NCBI GenBank assembly: GCA_020809705.1
Contig: CP085826.1
Coordinates: forward strand, 2,976,001 to 3,040,000
Reading direction: 5' to 3'
Length of the DNA: 64,000 nt
Origin: Calonectria ilicicola
Lineage: Eukaryota > Ascomycota > Sordariomycetes > Hypocreales > Nectriaceae
The notes below the pieces were generated by a model. The model was not told where the DNA came from. It did no database searches and saw only the letters and a list, made by a program, of their open reading frames with translations. Within the stretch, counting starts at the first letter, position 1, and the number at the start of each line of letters is the position of its first letter. Shown one piece after another: positions 47,611 to 60,134 of this stretch. A program made the translations under genes and the position numbers.

Positions 47611-48457
47611 ATGGCTGCCATGTTCAGTCAGAACCCCTTGATGAACGGGCCCAACTACTCGTTCTCAGATGCTCCCAAGACCAACAACGGTGAGCTTCGA
47701 GAGCACCGATTCAACCCGTAAGCGGTTCCCAGAGGTAGCTGTTGAGCTTGGTTCTGACCCCTTCGATAGCTACACCGACAATGGAGGTTCCACCCTCGCC
47801 ATCGCCGGTGGCGATTTCACCATCATGGCCGGCGACACCCGACACACCAGCGGTTACAGCATCAACTCTCGCATGGCCCCCAAGGTCTTCAAGATCGGCG
47901 GCACCACTGCCTCCCAAGACGATGCAACGATAGTTCTCTCCGTGTGCGGATTTGCCGCCGACGGTGAGGCCCTCCGCGATCACCTCGACACCATCTGCAA
48001 GATCTACCGTTACCGCCACGGCAAGCCCATGACCGTCAACGCCTGCGCCAAGCGTCTTTCCACCATCCTCTACCAGAAGCGATTCTTCCCCTACTACTCG
48101 CATGCGATGCTCGGCGGACTTGATGAGGAGGGCAAGGGTGCAGTCTACTCATATGACCCCGTGGGAAGCTATGAGCGAGAACAATGCCGAGCAGGTGGTG
48201 CTGCGGGTAGTCTCATCATGCCCTTCCTGGACAACCAGGTCAACTTCAAGAACCAGTACATTCCTGGCAGCGGAGTCGGCCACGACCTCAAGGAGCGAGA
48301 GCGTCGACCCCTCACACGACCTGAGGTCGAGATCCTTGTCAAGGATGCGTTTGATGGAGCCGTAGAGCGTCACATCGAGGTCGGTGACAGCCTTCAGATG
48401 ATGATTATCACAAGCGATGGCATTGAAGAGTCATACCTGCCTCTGAAGAAGGATTAG
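47611..48457 (+). CDS. PRE7: 20S proteasome subunit beta 6 (Pre7)
   Basis: Two exons, 47611-47717 and 47770-48457, give 264 residues. The intron 47718-47769 (52 bp) has donor GTAAGC, branch CTGAC and acceptor ATAG, and joins HRFNP to YTDNGGSTLAIAG in phase 2. The fold is that of a beta proteasome subunit: GGSTLAIAGGDFTIMAGDTR, then SRMAPKVFKI, KRFFPYYSHAMLGGLDEEGKGAVYSYDPVGSYE and a long insertion typical of beta 6 with LKERERRPLTRPEVEILV. It lacks a catalytic Thr at the mature N-terminus, fitting a structural beta-ring subunit. It is divergent from STT4. Confidence 0.95.
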
Positions 48458-49015
48458 ACGAATTAATGGAGCATGGGTCAATGTACAACAATTTATTAGA
48501 CGCCAGGGAATGAATGTGTCCTTTCCCATTTCGCCTAAATTTTGATGAAATCCTGATGAAATTCCTCTTGATTATATGATGATGGATTAGAGATCGTGAT
48601 TACCTTTCGAGAGCAACTTGGTTAAAGTCCGCATCTTGCTGGGGCAACATAAAGATGAGTTTTGAAGCCTGGTATGTGGGCCCCTAAGTAAGGATATGGA
48701 AGACAACAACCCTCGCCCTGGAACAATTCCTGAGCCCGCACTGAGCTAACGGCCCGTTTCTTTCATGCACCACTTGGTAAACCCCACATTCAAGACTGTG
48801 ACGCAAATCAAATCTCTATCCCGGTGACTTACCCTGTAGTTGTAAATCAACCACACCAACGTTAATTGAACTTTTCTGCCTTCATACTTTATACTAATGG
48901 ACCATCATGATATAACCTATTGTACCGTTTATATATATAAGTGTATATAAATCGGTAACTTTTATGGATCGATCGTTTCATTGTCTTTCCCGAAAGGGAA
49001 ATGTTGTACACATAA
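48458..49015. other. PRE7 3' region and intergenic sequence
   Basis: There is no gene here. It includes an AT-rich stretch around 48890-48960 just before the MITE-like copy. Confidence 0.5.
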
Positions 49016-49227
49016 CAACTTTTGAAAGATTGTTCCTCTTGACATTCCTGTTCCTGGCCGTCCAATAAATAAATATTGCACAAACAAAGTAAACCAAATT
49101 TACATGCTACCTTATGATTGTAATTTTTTTTGGTGGTTTTTTATTTAGTTATTAAATCGAGGATTAAAGCAATTAAGTTCTCTGATGCCCAAAATGAAAA
49201 AGTTATAGGGGGGGTTTTTCAAGGGTG
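49016..49227 (+). mobile_element. MITE-like element, copy 1 (diverged)
   Basis: This is a non-coding, AT-rich ~212-bp element. The left end CAACTTTTGAAAGATTG matches the ends of the copies at 61195 and 63074. The right end reads inward as GCACCCTTGAAAAA, a decayed version. The subterminal AATTAAGTTCTCTGATG (49171-49187) matches AATTAAGTTCTATGATA in the copy at 61195 in the same orientation. TA-like flanks are degraded. It is the oldest-looking of the three. Confidence 0.65.
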
Positions 49228-51246
49228 CATTGTCTAGTGTATTTCTTAAAAATTCTCCACCATTTTGATTCTAACTCTGCCAGCTTCCAAACAGCGGATT
49301 CCCCTCCACCAAACCCAGTGTGTGTGGGGGGATTTTTCAATCCAAGACGTGCAGAATCGAATAGAATAGCAGGGGCTGGAGCAATGCCACTCGACCTGTG
49401 CCTCAGAATTACGAGACAGTTGAGTTGCCCGCACAAGAGGGAACTGCTTCTTGATCATTCCAACTCACCACATCTAAGCAAGACGTGAGATATCTGGTGG
49501 TGACATCCCCAGAGGAATTCCCTTTCTTACAAGCTGAGAAGCAGCCAAGTGCCTAGAAACAATAGAATGACGAGTGAATGTCGCCACCGATTCAGAAAAT
49601 CCACGCGACCGCCCGCATGGCGCTGGTTGACCAACCATGGCCGCCATTCTGATCAAATCCGAGACAATTTGGGATGGCCAAGTGTGTCACGAGCCTGCAG
49701 CCAGCATGAGAGCCAAGCGGGACAATTGCTCCCCTCGGCTCGACTATTTCCAGACTGCTGCAGCTCCTTCAGCCCCCTCGTCACCGGAACGTAACACGGC
49801 AGTCATATCTGGTCAAGAACTAGCGTTGCGGCATTAGAAGAGGAAGAAGAAACTCGGGTATGCTGCCTTGATCCTACCCTACTCTGAGACCTGGCAGTAG
49901 GTATGACACGATGCGAGTCCCGCCGCCCCAAGACCTACCGCCCCCCGATGTCCACAATACAACCAAAGATTGGAGCGCTATTGGCGCCCAAAAGAGGCGT
50001 TCCCGGAGCTCATGCTCCTGTAAGACGGGGCGCCAATAGCTCGGGGTGCAGACCAGGGTGTGCGGCAAGCATGGATGGATTTCATCTCCGTTCTTGGGGG
50101 CAAGGGTGCCACTCTTCTACTATCCGCTTGGGCTTAGGGGCGAAGACGATGTTATATTACGATATGAAAAGCATGGTATTGATTGCTAGCTCCCGCATGT
50201 CTGTCTGCAGACATGTCGTGCCAACATAGTGCCCGTGCTAGCAGAGGAACTTGGATGCCTGGAAGGGGCGAATTTTGGGCGAACAATGGCTGGACCGATG
50301 ATACAAGCTTCCTTTCCCCTAAACGGAACACGTTTCTTGCACCCTCTAGAACAGAAGAGGTGGCGTTTGGAAGGAATGGGGTATGGGTGTGTACAGACTC
50401 GGTGTATTTGCAAGTGCCGAGGTGAAATTAGCGGAAAAGGACCTGCTGGAAGATGTGGGTGGCACGCTTGGACATGGTTTCATTAAATAACAAGTCAACG
50501 TTGCATCCGCAGATTTCTCTCTGACGTTGGAACCAATGTCGTGCTGGCTTCGAGCTTGAAAACTTTGGCTTTCTTGGGCCACAATACTGGCACACAGTGT
50601 AATTCCTAATCCCATGACAGTAAGAATTGTGACCAAACAAATATTAGTTGCAATAAATAAGGTTGAACTAACACTCAATTGCTTAGCTTTACGGTTCTTG
50701 TTTATGCTCCTTATGAAGTGCCCAGCTTTCCGTTACCTGTTTAACCTGAGATTGGTATGCTTTTTTAACATATGCTCAATGCTTGCTACTTGTCAAACTA
50801 TGTCCCAGTAAGCACGTTACGAAAGACCTAAATTCGGGTCAATTTGTGACATGTTACTTCGAGAATTTAAAAAACAAAATGACGCTGATTAATCGCAAGA
50901 AGAGGTGCATCAAGTTATGCCTTGTTTTCGAGAAAGGCGGCACTGATCGCAACCCACCCTTTCAATATAGGTCTAAATATCGATAGATAACCACGATTTT
51001 TAATTCAATATCAGTCGATTACTTCTGGAAAATTGGGTTTTTCGTTTGCCGCGTGTCTTATTCTGCCTGCTTTGGCATCTTTAGGGGTGGGGTTGCGAAG
51101 TTGCGGAGTTGGAGAAGGTTGCAATGGAGGGGTTGTAGCATGATAAGAACTTTGATATGAACCGGCGGGATCCCATTCACTGAACCTAATGAAAACGGTT
51201 GGCGGTAGTAAAAAGATGCCAACAGCTGATAGAAAGTATATTCACC
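49228..51246. other. Intergenic, no gene recognised
   Basis: About 2 kb with only short frames on either strand. A segment from 50600 to 51050 is AT-rich. Confidence 0.5.
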
Positions 51247-52037
51247 ATGGCCGGTTCGCATGTCCTTGTGCTCGGTGGCACTGGCCCTGCAGGCATCTGT
51301 CTTCTTAGAGAGCTTTTATATCGCAATCATAAGACTATTGTCTATGCGAGAAGCCCATCTAAGATCCCAGATGACCTCTCAGCCAGCCCGCTTCTGCAGG
51401 TATGTAACCACTGACAATATTTGCCGATCCACACGCACAAAGGCTGACGCATTGAACTGGACAGATTGTCAAGGGTGAAATGAATGACAAGGAAAATTTT
51501 TCTTCAGTTGTCGTCCAGTCTAGTGCCTTAGTCTCATTACTTGGGCCTAATGACTTTCGATCGACGGACCAGCGACAATTTGCAGACATGTACTCAGCGA
51601 CCGTATTTCCTCTCATGAAAGAGCATTCGGTACGTCGCATAATTTCAATGGGAACCATATCTATAGAAGATTCTGAAGATAAACCATCGTGGATTCGATG
51701 GTTCCTGGTTTTGATCGTTCGATTATTGGTCTCGGTCGGTTATCGGAACATCCTCAATATCGCAGATGTGTTCAGGTCCGAGGCAACGGAACTTGATTGG
51801 ACTTTGTATCGAATCTCGGTAATATTTGGAGAGAGTGATGAAGAAAGTTGGAAAAAAGATCGAGAGGACGGAGAAACATTCGTGGGTTGGGTTGGGGATG
51901 GTGGCTGGAGTTACAAGCAGAAACGGGCTGCTTTGACAAGATGGCTTGTTGACGCGATCGAAGGAGGGGCGGATGAGTGGATCGGGAAGATGCCTGCTGT
52001 GAGTAGCTACGCAACTGGTAAGAAGAAATCTGATTAA
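51247..52037 (+). CDS. NAD(P)-binding, NmrA/atypical SDR-like protein
   Basis: Two exons, 51247-51399 and 51465-52037, give 241 residues. The intron 51400-51464 (65 bp) starts GTATGT and ends GGACAG, and joins SPLLQ to IVKGEMNDKENF in phase 0. The N-terminus HVLVLGGTGPAGICLLREL is a Rossmann nucleotide-binding motif (GGTGPAG) of the NAD(P)-binding/NmrA-like group, and VYARSPSKIP follows the second strand. SALVSLLGPND and RRIISMGTISIED fit the later core strands. No YxxxK catalytic pair is evident, so it may bind the cofactor without being a classical dehydrogenase. Substrate and pathway are unknown. It stands alone in a gene-poor stretch. Confidence 0.75.
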
Positions 52038-55000
52038 TGGTGGCTTTTGTTGGTTTGCGAAAGGGATGGGGTATTTGTTTTTGAACTCCCGCCACGAGTT
52101 TGTTAGAAAATAACAAGCGTGGGGATTTGCTAGTTTATTGCTGGAAATCCAAACCCTTGTTACTATTGACTTCATATATTTCCTGTATGCGCATCATTTT
52201 GTGACGTAGTAGTCCCATTGAGCAGCGATTCCCCCCAGGTTTTCTGACGTAACCTTGCACTAGAGGCAGATCATTGTCCTGATGAACTGGTGCAAAGCAT
52301 AGGCTGGCAAGGGCATGGAAACCCCTGGTCATTCGAATTGACTTGGCTCGAGCTCGATTTCTGCATGGACCCGAGTGTTCTTCAACGAAGGAAATCAAAA
52401 GGAGAGTGGGCATGAGCTGTTAGCCTGACGCTTGAATTTCCTCGAGTTGGGCCATTTGGAGTACCGAGAGCCTGGCAGGCTAAATTCTATGGTAGGTGGA
52501 TGCTAATTGATCACGTACTGCACGCTCGCTCCCCCCTCAGCACAACTACAAGACACGACGATGGCGTGGAGAAACGGTTGATGTCTAAACTCATCCGCAT
52601 AACTAGTCAATGTCAAGCCGAGCCGGCATTTTCATCAACAGCTAAAAAGCCGACGAGACGGAAACTGCCGGATCGCTTCACTAATGAATGCGCCATCCCT
52701 AGACTACGATCCTGGGTTGACCTCAGTACGGGCTGCCATCCACTGGGAGCTTGGGTGGCCAGCAATCGTCAACTGGTCCGATCCACTCGGACCCAACAGA
52801 GTTTGAAAATTTGAAATTCTGCTCATCAGCCACAGCTGCGACATGGCTTAATTGGCACACTTAGATCAGCGAAAGGCCCTTACCCAGGAGATGATCAGCC
52901 CACGAAGCGGAATGTGCCTTGCTGCTAATTATTGATATAATATGAAATTTGCCACGGTGTGGGTAGTCATTTTCTTTGACTCCTAACGCTAAGAGAAATC
53001 TCACACCGAAAATTATGTTTGTCGGTGTGATGCGGTGCACTTTGCGTAGCAAGCTGAGTCAGGCGGATGTCCAAAGTAGATTCGTATTGGAAGAGCGTAT
53101 CCTTGGTTGGGTACGCCATATGCACTCGGAATATCTTGGCGTGTTTTGGGCTTAGAACAAGTGAGAACAAGTTAACCGAGTAAATTCAGAGAGTGGCTGA
53201 TGCCCTTGGATGTCGATCAAGTGGCGTTGGCAATGCGAGGAGTTTCAACTCGGGCATCGGTGCTGGGGCTTCGGGCCTTCAACGTTGGAGGGGCTCATAA
53301 TGTTACACCAGGGGTTACTACTTGGCTGATGACGGCGATCCCTTACCTGAGAGTTCCCCTCCACAACCTCCATACCTCTCGGTTCGATGTCGCCCAATGC
53401 CTGAAAACCGTATGAGTCTCCGAATGCGTCGTCAGCAGCAGTCAAACTTATTTTCGACGTCGGTATGTCGTCATGGCGGAATACTTGATGGAGGAACAAG
53501 CGGGCGTGATGATTCCCAATAGGGCCACGATCGGCGGGGATGGCTGAGACCCTTGCACTTGTTGACATGACAATGGTTTGGGTGGCAAAAGCGCCAATCA
53601 TGACGGCGATGCATACCCTCTTTATTGACGTGTCCAATCGCTTGTTTTCAGGGACATGGTTTGTACCACGGCTTCGCTTCCCACCCATGGAACTGACGCC
53701 GGATTTTGCTCCTGGATTTTGTCGCGTGTTTATCCCTCGCCAAACATTCGGGGCAGAATATTGAAGAGAGCAGGCCGCATAGCTGAGTTCTATCAAGTAC
53801 TTTTGTTAAGCATGAACCGGAGCTTTTTGTCCGGGTTAGAATTGACTCCCAGCCACTCCATGAAATTTAATTGGTTAGGTTGAGCCTAAAGGGGTCCTTT
53901 TTCCAGGGTCCAAGGGTCCCATCTCAGGTACACGACTTTGTGCAACACTACATAGTACTTGGATTGGTGTGGCAGTTGTACTACAGGGACCTCGGAGCGG
54001 TAACCGAACAATGTGGTGATTGGTGTTTAAAAGGGGAAATGCTAGAGGACGAGGGAAAAGGGTAGAGCGGGACATGACGCGAGCGGTCGTAAGGAAACAT
54101 GCGCCCTGCACGCTATGGCTGAGGAAGCAGGACCCTGGAATCGATCTGATGTGATGTATGTTGTACTGTATGGAGATGCAAGGAGGGTGCAGTCGTGGAC
54201 CATGGTGAAAGTGATAAATCCCATCCAAGTTGAGTTAGCTGCTGGTATCTAAAGCCGCAACCCAATGGAGCCTGGCGAATAGCCAGCTGCAGAAACACAC
54301 CCTCCTCCAATTGGAAGCTTAGTGTCGCGGGAGGCTTAGACCCGGGCACACTGGGCTAGGAGCCGATGGTGGACTGGTGGGGGGATATGTTGCTCAGAGA
54401 TGGGAGGGATCGTCATCCTAATGGGACACCTCTTCCCTCAAGGCTTGATGCTGGAGTGGCGTGGAGCCTCGGGGAAATGCAAGACTTCAATCGTCCAGTC
54501 GTGGCTGTTCGCCTCAGCCCACAGAGACGACGGCGTGTCGGGGCAGCGAGTTGATCGCTGAGCTTACCCTAACCAAGTAGCCGACCTTGTACAAGAGACA
54601 CATCAGGAGAGCCGGGGGACGCTGTCGGGATGATGTTTAATTGAGGAGGGATAGTGTGTGGACGCAAACCGTGGCACCCCGATCAGTTTCGGGCCCTAAG
54701 GACCAACCTGGGTCATTTGCAAGTGGCTTGAAATCCACTAGATAGTCGCCACGCTCGCATTGGGCGCTGGGGCGATGAACCGAGGCGACAACGCTCGGTT
54801 GGGAGGGATGATGATGAAGGGAAGCGGACGGCGGCGGCTTGAGTACACAGATAGAGCATCAAACCTGTGAATTGACTTTGAGCCGTCTATGTCCGGACGG
54901 GCAAGCTTGTCATGTGTCGATCAGATCTCAGGGACCTCCACCCGCTACCCTCCACCTTCCAAAACCCTCCACCCAGTCACCTCGGCTAGTCCCTGTTCTT

Positions 55001-58000
55001 TGTCAAATCCCTGCTGTCCCTGTTTGGTGCAGTGCACCAGAACGAGGCCACTCGAACCACTAACGAGTGGCAATGAACGGATATGTGCAATGCCGGCTGA
55101 TGGCAGTCGAAGGAGGCGGCTCTCGCCGTTGGGATGGTTGGTCCCGACTGGATGGCACGAAGGCTAGAAGGTTTAGACACGATGGGGATGGTGCTTGATA
55201 GTTTCGCCTCGGACGCGACATTTGGCGGCCGGGTCTAAGTTGGTGTTTGATAGATCCCTTTTGGCGGCGAAGCAGGCGAGCGAAGGCACGATCCTCAGGT
55301 ACGGTACCATGCTGCCACCTTCCATGATTTCATCTCTCGGGGCAATTTAGATCGGACGGTTGGCGCCTCTAGGCCAGCACCTTCTTCCTTGGTTCGCGGG
55401 AGCGGGCCTTTCTCCGGCCTCAGTAAAAGATTGGCATTACGCCGCCGTGAGCGCGAACCGCACGACTTGCAAACCGGAAACGATGAGTTGAGCACAGCAG
55501 CCGCAATCCTTTCCGAGAGAGACGTACAGCGCCGTAGTACCTTAGCGGCAAGTACCATGCACTCCCGTAATTACGTCGGGGGGATCCCAAGTCGGCATGG
55601 TACAACGCTGCAAGCCAGGATGCCAAGGGTCCAGGGCCTGCTGTTTGTTGGCTAAGGTGCTGTAGTGTAGGTATGCAGCTGTGAACACAGTCGCATTATG
55701 TGGCTGATGGCGCTCTGCCATCCGTCCTGACGGACTGCAAAAGAGAGTTTCCAATGAGCATTGTCACTTGGCGGTCCAAGGTGGCGGATTCTCGAAACCG
55801 GGTTCTTGCTTGAATTGCGACAAGGGAAGCAAGCCACGAGCCACAGTTGACGCCTCAGTGGCGATGTTTGTTTTTGCAGGGCGAATATCCTGCTCTCAAG
55901 ACTCTGTTTTTGCAAGCATCATCATGTGTTCGTTGCTGGAACTCGGCTGTCTGAACACACCCTCAGCTTCCCCCGCCCGGTTATCCCGGTTCCTTATGTC
56001 CCGGAAGTATTGGACATGCCGCATTTTCTCGCTGTCTCTTTTCATGGCGCAGCGCCGCTGAGCTGTAGATCGCAGGAGGAGACCCAGCGCCCACCTACCA
56101 GCAATAGGCGAGAGAGACGCGCAAGACCGAGTGTTGTATCGTCAGCCCACCCACCAAATGAGCAAAGGCGGTGCTTTGGCCGTCGGGGAACTGTGGTTGA
56201 TACTAGATTAGATGACTTGCTAATGGCGGTACCCGTGGGTGGTGGCGTCTTGGTTTCATCTGCCAAAATCGTCAACTCACAGTTGGAAACAACAAGGAAC
56301 AACCGGGAGCCGCCAACACCCGACATCAACGCCACCCAAGAAAAAAATAGGGCCGCTCTGGCTCGTCTGCCTAGCTAAGGTAGCTGTAGTTGCATCTCCA
56401 TCTTCATCACTCATTCCACAATAACCTGACCTGCAGTTAGTCTGGCCCATTAGTTAACCCATGCCTCGTCGTAGACCCTGCTCGCCTTACTCAGCACACC
56501 CCTCCCACCCTTGTGGCTCCAACCGTGGCTGTCTTGTCTTGGTCCCGTCAATGGCTTCCCCCAGTTCCTGATGTGACGATCCGTGGCGGGACATGGGATA
56601 TGGAGAAGCTACGGCCACTGAGTAGCACAGTGCTGGTTGGGCTGAGATGGGGCTTAGGTGATGCTGTGCTCACCATTCGACCTAGATGGTCTCTTGCCCA
56701 ACTTGTTCCTGGCGCCTCCTGCCCTGTGGCAGGTAATCATGTCCCATCCTCGCCTTGCTTCATGCTCTGTCTCTGCTTCTCCTCCACTCTTCTTCAATTC
56801 TCTCCACCTCCTCCACCTCCTCCACCTCCTCCACTACATCTACCACGTCGACAGTGCTACCACGCAACCGCCCTAAACCCCATGCCTGCTGACTTGGGAT
56901 CGTCCACCGTCTTTCCCCATCTCCCATGAGATGGCGTTCCAGATCCCACACCCCCCCTTCACTGTATCCTGTCTGTCATCTGGCCTGGGCTCGTTTGAGC
57001 CATCTGATTACCTATTCTTGCCCCCTTCTGCCTTTAACGTGAGCCCTAAGCCGCACCTGAATCTATCTTTGCAAACGCTGCATTCAAGGCTGCTCGCTCA
57101 GTCCTAGACCATTCAATCTCTGCCTCGCATTCTCTGGCCGCGTGCCATTTTTTGCCTCCCCATAAAACTTCTCTTGCAAGACATGGTGGCTCTCAATGGT
57201 CGTCTTATTGCTAGTTTCCACCACTTCGACCCGCTGGTAACACCGTGCTTGACTCCTCTTTTGCTTCCCCGTTACTATTAGAACGCCTTACTTGGCATCT
57301 TCAGCTCGTGGTACCAATCCACAGCCATCTCGTCTGTTCCAGACATCTGTTACTTGCGCGGGAATCAACTACCGCCAAAGGTGACTCGGGCTTATTGTTC
57401 TCTCTTTGTTGCCCTGGCTGGTGGCAGTTTCATTGAACCCTTGTTCCGAGCTTTCCAATCCAACGGCCGATCCCCTATCCTTGTAACACTAAGCAGCACA
57501 GAGGGAAAGTAATTCTTCCCCTCTCACGCCCCTCCTGCCCTCACCGTTTTGCCGCTCTGCCCTTGGTTCACCGATTGCCCCTCGATTACCCAGGGCTCCG
57601 CGGGGCATTAGCCGCCCAACATCATCTTCCCTCTAACTACATCGGCCTTTTCAACTCACTACCGTTTTCTTGTCATCCAGGCTCGATAGACACTACATCA
57701 TTGCACCACCCAAGAAAGAAAAAAAAAACCCCGATCTGCTCTCTGCTACTACACGGCGCTCAAGCCTTTGCATCACAAAAACGTTTCCTTTACTGGCCTT
57801 CGCTAATCTGTTAGTCGATCGAGGCTAGGTGGTTGATCACCTAAAAGTAGCTTTGTGCACTCACGGCCTGTTATTCATGTGAGCAGTCGCAGCTCTGCAC
57901 TCCAGAAGCAAAACCATCAGTTTGGACAAGTTGAATTCGAATGATTGAGATCCCCCACTTGTAACACTGGGCCTCCGATAAAGGTATGAACTTGGATTAC

Positions 58001-58123
58001 CAAATTGGTCTTCGCGGCATCTCTCAATACCCTTCTGACGCCTGAGTGCTGACCGTGTTTGGATTTCATAGTGGGATAATCTTCCTTACTGTTGGCCTTT
58101 TACTTTTCACTCGCACAACACAA
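52038..58123. other. 6-kb block without a convincing gene
   Basis: Several frames exist, the longest being 53245-53796 on the minus strand (183 codons, GAFATQTIVMSTSARVSAIP) with overlapping frames on the plus strand. None matched a family I know. The last ~1.7 kb (about 56400-58123) is C/T-rich with repeated CTCCACCTC units and many short upstream ATGs, and looks like a long leader for the YTH gene, perhaps with an intron ending in TTTCATAG at 58072. Confidence 0.45.
56802..56833. repeat. CTCCACCTC tandem repeat
   Basis: About three and a half copies of a 9-bp pyrimidine-rich unit lie in the putative leader of the YTH gene. Confidence 0.7.
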
Positions 58124-60134
58124 ATGGGAGATCCCCCCCACTTGTCGACTTCGGACGTTCCAGCTATCGATCAGGATCTTCCCAGCACAGGCAAAACGGT
58201 GGACGCGCCATCTAGCAACGCTGAACAACACAAAGCCCCGGAGCATGGGATTGTTCAACACCAATCCTATCCCATGACCACTTATCAAGCCATTACACCG
58301 CAGTTCGATATGTCCGGCTCTCCATCTGTCCATCGTCCTGGCCCCTACAACATGGGGCCAATGGCGAACTCTCTTCCGCCTGTCGTTGTCCGTCCTGGCC
58401 AGTATCCTCATACCAACCCACAACGATACCCCATCCCGAATTCTCCTTCAGTTATGCAGCAAATTCCACAGTTTGTGGGTCACCAGGCAGTTCCGGTACC
58501 CGGCCAAGGATATTACGTTCAGCAGCCTCAGATGGGCCAGTATTATGGAGGCCATTTCCAGCACTCCCAGGGTCCTGGAAATATTCCTCCTAGACAGAAC
58601 ATGACATATTATCCAAATCAAGTGATGATGAATCAGCAACAATCGGCGTTTTACTACCAGCCTGCCCACCAATATCCGGCAGCGACGCACGCCATGCCAA
58701 ACACGCCAATGCCTGGCCAGTACGTAAATGGAACCCCTATTCCGAACGATCCTCAAGCCATACCACAATCCAAGGGAAGCAATGAAACCCAGTCGATGCC
58801 TACTGGACAGGCACAAGGTTAGCACGGTCAATATTCTTTGGTAGATGCAAGCTAATACTAGAGCCAGTTGGAACTGAGAGACGACAGAGCACAGTTCGAG
58901 GGCCTCCGCGGAAGCCTCGCCAGAGCGGTGAGCGCATATGGCCTGTGTACTGCTAATTTCGGCTAACACTACTACAGGGCACGCGATTTGGATTGGAAAC
59001 TTACCCCCACAGACTGATCTCATGAGTCTTGTGTATCACGTTTGCAAGGAGACGAAGGGTTTGGAATCCTTATTCCTCATTTCCAAGAGCAACTGTGCAT
59101 TTGCCAATTTCAAGAATGAAACAACATGCATTGCTGCACAGCAGAACCTCCATGACTCCAAGTTTCAATCTGTTCGACTCGTCAGTCGGCTCCGAAAGAG
59201 CTCTGTGGAGGGGGCAGCTGGAATGACAGCTCCGACGGGCCCCGCCGTCGTGACAAGCAACCCTAGTTCTAAACCAGAACAGCTCTCTGAAAGCCCAGCT
59301 ACAGACTCACCAAGTTCAAACTCCACCCCTGAGAAATCCCTCTCGCCAAAGAAGAGACCGGTAGATGTCGATAGAAGTTTGCAGAAGGACAAGTTCTTCG
59401 TCTTAAAGAGCTTGACCGTTGAGGACTTGGAATTGAGTGTGAGGACTGGCATCTGGGCCACCCAGTCACACAACGAAGATGCGTTGAACAATGCATTCAA
59501 GGTGAGAAAAGCATTCCTTCCAACTGATTGATGGCTAATATAGTGTATGCAGACTTCTGACAACGTTTACCTCGTTTTTTCTGCCAACAAATCTGGCGAA
59601 TATTTTGGATATGCTCGAATGATTTCAGAAATCAACGAAGATCCTGCGGCAGCTATTGAATTCGCACCCAAGGCACCTACAGCAAGTGACCCTGATCTAC
59701 CGAAAGCAATACCGACCGAGGCGACAAATGATGCACCCAAGGGTAGAATTATTGACGATTCTGCAAGGGGTACAATCTTTTGGGAGGCAGAGCGGGACGA
59801 TGCCGAAGGCCCTTCTGACACAGAAAGCGTGTCTAGTGGTAAAAGCGCTAGTGCGGAAGAGAGTCCAACAAAGACATGGGGCAAGCCGTTCAAGCTTGAG
59901 TGGCAGTCGACGGCTCACCTTCCGTTTTATCGCACTAGAGGACTACGCAACCCATGGAACTCGAACAGAGAGGTCAAAATTGCTCGAGATGGCACTGAAC
60001 TGGAGCCATCAGTTGGCCGCAGGCTAATCGGACTATTCAATCGGGTACAAAGCCCTACTTCAGCCGCGGCGCCAATGCAGGCCTCAATGGCAGTTATGCC
60101 GGGCTTCCCTCCGACGAGGCCGTATGGACAGTGA
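58124..60134 (+). CDS. RRM and YTH domain RNA-binding protein (m6A reader type)
   Basis: Four exons, 58124-58817, 58868-58927, 58978-59501 and 59553-60134, give 619 residues. Introns are 50, 50 and 51 bp and keep phase. ATG 58124 (MGDPPHLS) is preferred because the upstream in-frame sequence is hydrophobic and probably leader. Residues 1-230 are Pro/Gln/Tyr-rich and disordered. An RRM-like domain (252-325) starts HAIWIGNLPP. The YTH domain (about 389-588) has KFFVLKSLTVEDL, GIWATQSHNE with Trp411, FKLEWQST with Trp543 and RNPWNSNREVKIARDG. The Trp residues fit the aromatic cage that holds N6-methyladenosine. An acidic insertion of about 80 residues (452-535) splits the YTH fold. The likely role is control of transcript fate, as for Mmi1-type proteins in fission yeast. 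Confidence 0.9.

Noticed and set aside
53245..53796. 183-codon minus-strand frame as a gene
   Set aside because: No family match, overlapped by frames on the other strand, and no supporting signals. It is kept only as an observation.
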